Source of the DNA: Acinetobacter sp. UBA6641
GTDB lineage: Bacteria; Pseudomonadota; Gammaproteobacteria; Pseudomonadales; Moraxellaceae
Assembly (NCBI GenBank): GCA_002455755.1
Contig: DKLL01000026.1
Coordinates: forward strand, 1-6,628
Direction: 5' to 3'
DNA length: 6,628 bases
A program made the translations under genes and the position numbers. Positions 1 to 4,738 of this stretch are shown here, one piece after another. The notes beneath the pieces are model-generated. The model was given only the letters and a program-made list of their open reading frames with translations, had not been told where the DNA came from and ran no database searches. How positions within the stretch are numbered: the first letter of the stretch is position 1; every line of letters starts with the position of its first letter.

Positions 1-101
1 AGGCGTGTCTTTAAGGAGACATCTTTTGGGAGAACAGTTGAGTAGGCAGGGAGTAATAAGACATCATCGAAGGTTAGAGCTTCTTGAACGATGGTCAACA
101 T
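1..101 (-). CDS. guaB: IMP dehydrogenase, N-terminal fragment (partial)
   Basis: This is the start of guaB; the rest lies beyond the left edge. GuaB oxidises IMP to XMP with NAD+, the committed step of GMP synthesis, in the cytosol. Reading the minus strand from the ATG at 101-99 gives 33 complete codons beginning [20 protein letters not shown] and continuing [13 protein letters not shown]. The (E/K)[16 protein letters not shown] wording is the well-known amino terminus of bacterial IMP dehydrogenases (E. coli begins [16 protein letters not shown]). No catalytic residue is visible, because the CBS domains and the Cys loop lie outside. The upstream sequence has only a weak GAG-type ribosome-binding site, and no other in-frame start codon lies close before this ATG. 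A TATAAT-type -10 lies about 30 bases upstream. Identity rests on a short but very characteristic stretch. Confidence 0.9.
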
Positions 102-130
102 AACAGTCTCACTGGTAATTTCCGTGCGCT

Positions 131-136
131 ATTATA
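131..136 (-). promoter_or_regulatory. Probable -10 element of the guaB promoter
   Basis: The minus strand reads a perfect TATAAT here, which would start transcription near position 124 and give a 5' leader of about 23 bases before the guaB ATG. No good -35 hexamer stands 16-18 bases upstream; instead there is a T-rich run (about 140-150). The promoter may be activator- or UP-element-dependent, or the match may be partly chance in AT-rich DNA. Confidence 0.5.
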
Positions 137-172
137 AACAAAAAAAACAGTTTTATTCATGCTAATTTCAGA

Positions 173-201
173 CAGCAATGCAAAATAAATTTACATTGCT
201 G
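173..201. repeat. 29-bp imperfect palindrome upstream of guaB
   Basis: The arms CAGCAATG (173-180) and CATTGCTG (194-201) are perfect inverted repeats. On the minus strand the pairing continues through a T-G wobble and three A-T pairs, giving 12 pairs around a 5-base loop. It lies about 37-65 bases upstream of the guaB -10. It has no adjacent T-tract on the minus strand, so it is not a standard terminator for the cysteine-cluster gene. It could be an operator for guaB or a structured 3' end. The function is not known from sequence alone. Confidence 0.5.
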
Positions 202-223
202 GATATTGGCCAACTTTTTTATT

Positions 224-244
224 AAAAAACAGTGATTTTACTGT
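224..244 (-). terminator. Weak intrinsic terminator after the cysteine-cluster gene
   Basis: On the minus strand ACAGT (244-240) and ACTGT (233-229) form a 5-bp stem with a 6-base loop, followed directly by a run of Ts (228-224). It begins about 30 bases after the stop codon at 275. The stem is short, so efficiency is doubtful. Confidence 0.4.
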
Positions 245-274
245 GTGAGTATTTAAATTTGGAGGTATAGGCGA

Positions 275-640
275 TTAACAGACCTGATCAAAATCTTCAT
301 CATTGGTCGACTCAAAAGATTCAAGCGGTACAAAGGGGATCATGTGATGCGCCCGTCTTGCCTTGTTGCATTGTTCATCGGCAATCTGCACTTCTTTACA
401 TGAAGAACTGCGGGCCTCATACATGCCACAACTGACCTGCTTGCCTATTTCACCTTCGAGTGCAATGCAACGTGGATTTTTTTGATTGGTTCCCACCATA
501 CATGAATACACCGCTGTTACCGGCTCAGTAAAGTGCTCTGGCATATGAATGCCTTCTGCCCAATAGAATGAGACACGGAAATAGGCGCAACATGCGCCAC
601 AGCTTAAACAGGCATCCTGTGTGGGTACTTGAGACAACAT
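275..640 (-). CDS. YkgJ-family cysteine cluster protein
   Basis: A 121-residue soluble protein with ten cysteines. The amino end carries the CxxCxxCC signature (CLSCGACC, C11, C14, C17, C18). Further cysteines are at 47, 58, 71, 81 and 91, and C121 is the last residue. This pattern is typical of the YkgJ/UPF0153 family (putative zinc- or iron-chelating proteins), whose biochemical role is not established. The length fits the short members. There is no signal peptide and no membrane segment, so it is probably cytosolic. The ATG at 640 has no strong Shine-Dalgarno sequence, but the CxxCxxCC motif starts only 10 residues in, which supports this start. It has its own candidate promoter at 688-716 and lies between the MBL-fold gene and guaB. 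The acidic tail (residues 107-121) shows no recognised motif. Family assignment is firm; the function is unknown. Confidence 0.85.
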   Translation of the reverse strand: MLSQVPTQDACLSCGACCAYFRVSFYWAEGIHMPEHFTEPVTAVYSCMVGTNQKNPRCIALEGEIGKQVSCGMYEARSSSCKEVQIADEQCNKARRAHHMIPFVPLESFESTNDEDFDQVC

Positions 641-687
641 TTCTTATAGATTCTCGTCATCAAAAAAAAAGTTTTTTTGGAATAGAA

Positions 688-716
688 AATATAAGAAATG
701 TTGTTTTTTCACTCAA
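688..716 (-). promoter_or_regulatory. Sigma70-type promoter for the cysteine-cluster gene
   Basis: On the minus strand TTGAGT (716-711) and TATATT (693-688) are separated by exactly 17 bases, so transcription would start near 681, about 40 bases before the ATG at 640. The whole 641-741 interval is extremely AT-rich with homopolymer A/T runs and has no GC-rich terminator for the preceding MBL-fold gene, so some read-through from that gene is possible. Confidence 0.55.
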
Positions 717-741
717 GAAAAATTTTCAATTTTTTTTTGAA

Positions 742-1539
742 CTATTCAGGACAGGTAAATACAGTTTCATCCATTAAATCGACACCGCACTCCAGGGTTT
801 CAATCCAGTCTAAAAATTGATTGATCTGCTCTTTTCCAATGAAGGGCGTGCCATGCTGTGGCACAATCATTTCCACGTCCATGCTACGAACCATTTGTAC
901 CCAAAGACGAATCACTTTATTGGAACACATATAACGCTGATGGAAGCCTTTCATCTTCGGAATATGCGCAGCAAAATTTTCCAGTGGTTTAGAAGCATCC
1001 TCCACCATGGATGCACCCATATCGCCAGAAAACAGAATTTTGGCAATCGGGTCATAAAACTGGAAATTACCGACTGAATGCAGGAAATGCGCCGGAACAG
1101 CAACAATGGTTGCCTTACCTAATGGAATGACCTGGCCGTGATCTGGAAGTTCAATCAAACGGTCTAGCCAGTTGCCCTTCATCCGGTCACTCATGAAGGC
1201 CGAGTTCAAATGCGGCAAGAAACGCGCCCATAATTTGGATGCCACCACTTTGGCCTCGGTGTAGACCAGCCAGCGCGGCATAGAGGTAATAATGTCAGGG
1301 TCTTGATGGGATGCCATTACATAATCAAGATTGGTCAAGCGGGTATATTTGTTCAGTTCCATGGTCAGCGGAACATAGGTCAAGTCGCCCCCTGGATCCA
1401 GCACTGCTGCACGTTCATGATCCAGAATGAGAAACTGGTTGGCTTGTACCCCTTCACCCTTGACCAGACTGGTAAAGCTAATACATTTATGTGTGCCATT
1501 ATCAAACAACACCTGTGATGTCGTGCGGTCAAATGCCAT
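742..1539 (-). CDS. MBL-fold protein with flavodiiron/ODP-like di-metal site
   Basis: A metallo-beta-lactamase-fold protein of the type in the diiron domain of flavodiiron proteins and stand-alone oxygen-binding ODP proteins. Numbered from the longest frame (TTG at 1590): H95-x-D97-x-D99, then H171 in FLHSVGN, D190 in LFSGDMG and H246 in PQHG. The H171-to-D190 spacing of 19 equals that of flavodiiron proteins. The first acidic ligand is Asp rather than the usual Glu, and the His that often follows the second Asp is Ile100. There is no flavodoxin or rubredoxin domain, signal peptide or membrane segment, so it cannot be a complete flavodiiron reductase by itself. Start choice: TTG at 1590, ATG at 1575 and ATG at 1539 are in frame. 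I prefer ATG 1539 (265 residues) because GGGGA lies 7-8 bases upstream and a candidate -10 at 1591-1596 would place the first start before the transcript. Likely an oxygen- or redox-responsive protein; the exact substrate is unknown. Confidence 0.8.
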   Translation of the reverse strand: MAFDRTTSQVLFDNGTHKCISFTSLVKGEGVQANQFLILDHERAAVLDPGGDLTYVPLTMELNKYTRLTNLDYVMASHQDPDIITSMPRWLVYTEAKVVASKLWARFLPHLNSAFMSDRMKGNWLDRLIELPDHGQVIPLGKATIVAVPAHFLHSVGNFQFYDPIAKILFSGDMGASMVEDASKPLENFAAHIPKMKGFHQRYMCSNKVIRLWVQMVRSMDVEMIVPQHGTPFIGKEQINQFLDWIETLECGVDLMDETVFTCPE

Positions 1540-1590
1540 AACCTGTTCCCCAAAAATATCGTTATAAAATTGCATTTTGATGCCATACAA

Positions 1591-1617
1591 CTTATAGGGA
1601 ATTGTGTGAATTTACAA
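1591..1617 (-). promoter_or_regulatory. Possible promoter of the MBL-fold gene
   Basis: On the minus strand TATAAG (1596-1591) could serve as the -10 element. TTGTAA (1617-1612) is the nearest -35-like hexamer, but the spacer is only 15 bases; TTGGTT (1621-1616) gives 19. It is placed here because a strong terminator (1674-1705) separates the gene from the upstream transporter gene, so it needs its own promoter. Confidence 0.3.
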
Positions 1618-1673
1618 CCAATATGTATTAAAATATTGCTATATTTATCAGTGAATTGTATTTTATTTAAAAT

Positions 1674-1705
1674 AAAAAATCCCGACTAAAATGCCAGGAT
1701 TTTTT
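1674..1705 (-). terminator. Intrinsic terminator of the GDT1-family gene
   Basis: On the minus strand a 13-bp stem pairs 1705-1693 with 1686-1674, including two G-U pairs, around a 6-base loop (1692-1687). It consists of an inner GC-rich part flanked by A6/T6 arms and so ends in a T-run. It begins 14 bases after the stop codon at 1720. The flanking A/T runs make it nearly symmetric, but no convergent gene is present. Confidence 0.85.
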
Positions 1706-1719
1706 AACACTATTCAAGC

Positions 1720-2295
1720 TTAGAAAAAATAATGTTGTACCAAGGTGGCAACACCAATAATCAAGAAGATGCTTGCACCGATTTTATGAATCAGTGGAAT
1801 TGGCAATTTATCAGCCAGCTTATTTCCCACAAATACCGCCGGTGCATTGGCAATCATCATCCCAATGGTGGTGCCTAGCATCACCCAGAACACACTGTCA
1901 AAACGTGCAGCCAGAGCAACGGTTGCCACTTGGGTTTTATCGCCTATTTCGGCCAGGAAGAACAGCGCAAAAGTCGCCCCAAACACGCCATATTTTTGCC
2001 ATTTATTAATATTATCGGTTTCATCTTCAAGTTCGTCTGGAACCAGCATCCAGAGTGCCATGGCAATAAAGCCAACCGATACAATCCACAGCAACACATC
2101 AGGGTTAAGTACCGTGGTAATCCACTGACCCAGCACAGCCGATATACCGTGGTTCAACAAGGTCGCCAGTAAAATGGCAAGTAGAATAGGAACAGGTTTT
2201 CGGAAACGGGCAGCCAGTAACAAGGCTAATAACTGAGTCTTGTCACCCATTTCAGCCAGGGCAACGATAGCGGTTGAGATAAGCAGTTCATACAT
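1720..2295 (-). CDS. TMEM165/GDT1 (UPF0016) family membrane protein, probable Mn2+ exporter
   Basis: A 191-residue inner-membrane protein made of two homologous halves. Each half carries the family signature E-x-G-D-K-T-Q: residues 15-21 (EMGDKTQ) and 116-122 (EIGDKTQ). About six hydrophobic segments are visible, roughly 3-25, 35-60, 66-86, 102-126, 134-158 and 166-190. A hydrophilic acidic loop (87-101) with several Glu and Asp residues joins the halves, and 191 residues is normal for bacterial members. Family knowledge: these proteins are cation/proton antiporters for Mn2+ or Ca2+, and the bacterial member MneA of Vibrio cholerae exports manganese. The yybP-ykoY riboswitch directly upstream strongly supports manganese as the substrate here. 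The ATG at 2295 is followed at once by the first membrane segment. The ribosome-binding site is weak (AGAGAAAG, 2307-2300), sitting against a hairpin. The gene is alone in its transcription unit. Confidence 0.93.
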   Translation of the reverse strand: MYELLISTAIVALAEMGDKTQLLALLLAARFRKPVPILLAILLATLLNHGISAVLGQWITTVLNPDVLLWIVSVGFIAMALWMLVPDELEDETDNINKWQKYGVFGATFALFFLAEIGDKTQVATVALAARFDSVFWVMLGTTIGMMIANAPAVFVGNKLADKLPIPLIHKIGASIFLIIGVATLVQHYFF

Positions 2296-2307
2296 GTGAT
2301 CTTTCTC

Positions 2308-2373
2308 TGGCTAGCAAAATTTGCCTATGACTTATCGCTCCTGCTAGCCAAAAATCTGCAGAGTGATAAATCA
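2308..2373 (-). promoter_or_regulatory. Riboswitch expression platform with two competing hairpins
   Basis: Hairpin A pairs 2373-2361 with 2340-2328 on the minus strand (13 positions with one A-C mismatch and one G-U), and three further pairs (2360-2358 with 2344-2342) can form past a bulged G. Its 5' arm overlaps the 3' strand of aptamer helix P1. Hairpin B pairs TGGCTAGCA-type arms, 2350-2342 with 2316-2308 (9 perfect bp), and ends directly next to the weak ribosome-binding site at 2307-2300. The order of arms is A5, B5, A3, B3, so A and B cannot both form as nested hairpins. This is the layout of a translation-controlling switch. Which state is ON cannot be read with certainty from the sequence. 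Confidence 0.6.
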
Positions 2374-2517
2374 AAGGTCTTGCCAACAAAAAAAGCTTTG
2401 AGAAAAGCTGAATTGGTTCTGTGCTATGATGACCATGTTCTGTTGAACAATTATGTTGACCATCACCTTTTTACATTGCGTAAAAAGCGGCTACTCCCCA
2501 ATGAAGTGAGTTGATTT
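2368..2517 (-). ncRNA. yybP-ykoY manganese riboswitch aptamer
   Basis: The minus strand carries the three conserved blocks of this riboswitch class in order: GGGGAGTAGC (2499-2490), GTCAACATAA (2460-2451) and GGCAAGACCTTTGA (2384-2371). P1 can be closed by AAATCAA (2517-2511) with TTGATTT (2374-2368). P2 is an 8-bp hairpin, 2487-2480 with 2474-2467. A P3-like helix pairs CAACA (2458-2454) with TGTTG (2388-2384) and continues as 2452-2445 with 2419-2411 with one bulge. A side hairpin (2409-2394) is inserted before the third block. Family knowledge: this class binds Mn2+ and controls Mn exporters and related membrane proteins. It lies in the leader of the GDT1-family gene, an expected target. 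Confidence 0.92.
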
Positions 2518-2532
2518 TAATCGCAAAGCAAT

Positions 2533-2558
2533 ATTTTATCAAATTAATTTAGGTTCAA
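2533..2558 (-). promoter_or_regulatory. Possible promoter of the riboswitch transcript
   Basis: On the minus strand TTGAAC (2558-2553) and TAAAAT (2538-2533) stand just upstream of the aptamer, which would begin soon after the start site. The spacer is only 14 bases, so the -35 match is poor. The position makes biological sense, because the aceF terminator lies upstream. The remaining 2559-2648 interval is AT-rich and I see nothing else in it. Confidence 0.3.
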
Positions 2559-2648
2559 CCTTTTAAACCAGGGCATTAAAAAAACAAAATCAAGGCTCAT
2601 ACTTAAAGCGGACAATTACTCAAATTTTTTTAAATTATCGGTGCCCAT

Positions 2649-2671
2649 AAAAAAACCCTGCCGAAGCAGGG
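2649..2671 (-). terminator. Intrinsic terminator of the aceEF operon
   Basis: On the minus strand CCCTGC (2671-2666) and GCAGGG (2661-2656) form a perfect GC-rich 6-bp stem with a TTCG tetraloop, followed by seven Ts (2655-2649). It begins about 28 bases after the aceF stop codon. It is a classic strong Rho-independent terminator that closes the aceE-aceF transcript and separates it from the Mn-regulated unit. Confidence 0.93.
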
Positions 2672-2699
2672 TCTATCTTATTCGCATTTTATAAACTGA

Positions 2700-4736
2700 T
2701 TAGAGCAATAAAGTACGGATATCAGCCAGCAATTTGGTCAGTTTATTGGTAAAGCGTGCTGCATCTGCACCATTAATCACGCGGTGGTCATAAGACAAAG
2801 ATAACGGCAACATCAATTTAGGATCAAAGTCTGTGCCATTCCAAACCGGTTGCATGGTTGCAGGTGAAATACCCAAAATCGCGACCTGAGGCCAGTTTAC
2901 CAATGGGGTAAATGCTGTACCGCCAATCGAACCCAGGCTGGTAATGGTGAAGTTCGCACCTTGCAAGTCTTTCGGTGACAATTTCTTGTCACGTGCTTTC
3001 TTGCTCAGCTCACCCAGTTCAACTGCAATTTTCTTGATTGATTTTTGATCTGGATTACGCAGTACTGGCACAGTCAAACCGTCCGGTGTTGCCACAGCAA
3101 TACCCATATGGATTTCATTACGGAGCAATACCGTTTTTTGATCATCCGCCAAATGACTTGCAAAATAAGGCTCTTCTTTCAACAGATGAGCCACTGCTTT
3201 GGCAATGAAAGCCAAAATCGTCAAACTGATACCATCCTGTTTAAACCTGGCTTTGAGATCACCACGCCAAGCTTCCAGTTCGGTAATATCCGCCAGGTCA
3301 AACTGGGTCACCTGTGGAATGTAGTTATTCAACGACAACTGCGGTACAGAAACCTGTTGCAAGCGGGTCATTGCTTTTTCTTCCACACCACCAAATGCAG
3401 AGAAGTCTGGAAGTTTTGGCAGACCTGCCACCTGAACAGCAGCAGCGGCTACCGGGGCTGCTTGAGGCGCGGTTAAGCGTGTTTTCACATAAGCAAAAAC
3501 ATCTTCCTTCATCAAACGCGTATGTGGACCTGATGCTTGCACTTCGGCTAATACCACACCCAACTCACGAGCAAGCTTACGTACCGCAGGACCGGCATAG
3601 ACTTTGGCGTTGGCAGCACTCTGCTCTTTGCTCAGCTTATCAGCCGATTGGAGCGGTGCCTGTTCTACAGGAGCTGAAGTAGCCGCTGCTGGCGCTGGTT
3701 TTGTAGCTGCTTCTGCTTTAAGCGCAGGTGCAGATTCAGTTTTAGCCAGCGGAGTTGAAATTGCTTTAACTTGATCCGCTGCTTCAATAGTCACCAAAGC
3801 AATTCCTTGAGAGACATTTTGACCCACTTCCACATGAATGGCTTTAATTACCCCTGCCGACGGGCTTGGCACTTCAACGGTGGCTTTATCTGACTCCACC
3901 ACAATAATGCTTTGATCAGCTTCAACCGTGTCACCCACTTGAACCAGAATTTCCGCAACTGCAGCTTTGTCCACACCCAAGTCGGGTACAGCAATTTCGA
4001 TTTCACCTGCAGGTGCTGCAGCTGTTTGAGGCGCTGGCTCGGCTTTGGCTTCAGGTGCAACCTGAGCAGCTTCTGGCTTTGCAGCTTCAGCTTGAGTGGC
4101 AGGTGCTGATCCAGCAGTTTTCACTTTAAGAATCAGCACGCCTTCTTTGACCGAGTCGCCTTCCTTAATTTCGATAGATTCAACCGTGCCTGAAACCGTG
4201 CTCGGCACTTCGACAGTCGCCTTGTCAGATTCCACTACCACAAGGCTTTGATCCACTTCAATCTGGTCACCGACCTGAACCAGAATCTCCCCGACCAGTG
4301 CTTTTTCTACCCCAATGTCCGGCAGTTTCACCTCGACAATGCTTGAGGTTGCACCTGTTTGGGCAGTCTGTTCAACCGCCTGAGCCGCCTTTGGCTGATG
4401 TGAAGACAATTCTTGCATAATTTCCTGATCAGGCAAAGAAGTCGGGGTATTTTCCGAAGTCTTTTCTGAAGCATCTGCTTCTTGGAGTTCCACTGCACCC
4501 GTTGAACCGTCTTCAGCTTCCAGTTCAATCAGGACCGAACCTTCTGAAACCACATCACCTGCTGCAACCGTAATACTTTTCACAATCCCTGCTGAAGTGC
4601 TTGGCACTTCAACAGAAGCTTTATCCGATTCAAGCAAGACCAGACTGTCATCAATCTCAACACTATCACCCACTTTGACCAGAATTTCTGCAACAGTGGC
4701 TTTATCAACTCCAATATCAGGTGTTTTGATTTGCAT
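2700..4736 (-). CDS. aceF: Pyruvate dehydrogenase E2, dihydrolipoyllysine acetyltransferase
   Basis: The E2 core of the cytosolic pyruvate dehydrogenase complex: its lipoyl arms accept the acetyl group from E1 and the catalytic domain passes it to CoA. The 678 residues contain three lipoyl domains at about 1-75, 134-207 and 245-318, each with an ESDKA-type loop whose lysine (K39, K172, K284) is the lipoylation site. A peripheral subunit-binding domain follows at about 378-415 (AGPAVRKLARELGV), then the catalytic domain at about 450-678 with the DHRVING motif (H651, N655). Asn rather than Asp at the second position also occurs in the Azotobacter vinelandii E2, so it is normal in this clade. 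Linkers at 208-243 and 320-375 are Ala/Pro/Glu-rich; the first (76-132) is richer in Ser, Glu, Thr and Gln. The start is fixed by a GAGGAG site inside the aceE end, and only two bases separate the genes, so they are co-transcribed. E3 (lpd) is not in the window. Confidence 0.98.
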   Translation of the reverse strand: MQIKTPDIGVDKATVAEILVKVGDSVEIDDSLVLLESDKASVEVPSTSAGIVKSITVAAGDVVSEGSVLIELEAEDGSTGAVELQEADASEKTSENTPTSLPDQEIMQELSSHQPKAAQAVEQTAQTGATSSIVEVKLPDIGVEKALVGEILVQVGDQIEVDQSLVVVESDKATVEVPSTVSGTVESIEIKEGDSVKEGVLILKVKTAGSAPATQAEAAKPEAAQVAPEAKAEPAPQTAAAPAGEIEIAVPDLGVDKAAVAEILVQVGDTVEADQSIIVVESDKATVEVPSPSAGVIKAIHVEVGQNVSQGIALVTIEAADQVKAISTPLAKTESAPALKAEAATKPAPAAATSAPVEQAPLQSADKLSKEQSAANAKVYAGPAVRKLARELGVVLAEVQASGPHTRLMKEDVFAYVKTRLTAPQAAPVAAAAVQVAGLPKLPDFSAFGGVEEKAMTRLQQVSVPQLSLNNYIPQVTQFDLADITELEAWRGDLKARFKQDGISLTILAFIAKAVAHLLKEEPYFASHLADDQKTVLLRNEIHMGIAVATPDGLTVPVLRNPDQKSIKKIAVELGELSKKARDKKLSPKDLQGANFTITSLGSIGGTAFTPLVNWPQVAILGISPATMQPVWNGTDFDPKLMLPLSLSYDHRVINGADAARFTNKLTKLLADIRTLLL
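3783..4736 (-). repeat. Three tandem lipoyl-domain coding repeats in aceF
   Basis: The coding repeats lie at 4736-4512, 4337-4116 and 4004-3783, separated by linker-coding DNA. They share E-I-L-V-x-V-G-D and V-E-S-D-K-A-T-V-E-V-P-S at the protein level; the second and third copies are most alike, while the first has LLESDKAS. At the DNA level, the stretches around 3869, 4204 and 4602 (each starting ggcacttc on the plus strand) are visibly related but diverged, so these are old domain duplications. Confidence 0.85.
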
Positions 4737-4738
4737 GC

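Noticed and set aside
88..105. A second GGTCAACATAA block, on the plus strand, looking like another yybP-ykoY riboswitch with GGGAGTA at about 49-56
   Set aside because: The opposite strand encodes a clear GuaB amino terminus across this region, the third conserved block (GGCAAGACC) is missing, and no suitable plus-strand gene follows. The match comes from the guaB start codon region.
641..741. A terminator for the MBL-fold gene among the long A/T runs
   Set aside because: Only A/T inverted repeats are present, with no stable stem followed by a T-run, so no terminator can be supported.
568..777. Plus-strand 69-residue open frame between the cysteine-cluster and MBL genes
   Set aside because: It crosses both gene ends and an A/T homopolymer region; its Phe/Lys-rich product reflects AT-rich DNA rather than coding.
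2296..2514. Plus-strand 72-residue open frame
   Set aside because: It is the antisense of the riboswitch and its expression platform; the composition is unlike a protein, there is no ribosome-binding site and no recognisable motif.
2764..2790. Asn instead of Asp in the AceF H-x-x-x-D-G catalytic motif (DHRVING), a possible inactive enzyme
   Set aside because: The Azotobacter vinelandii E2p has Asn at the same place and is active, so this is a normal variant of the clade.
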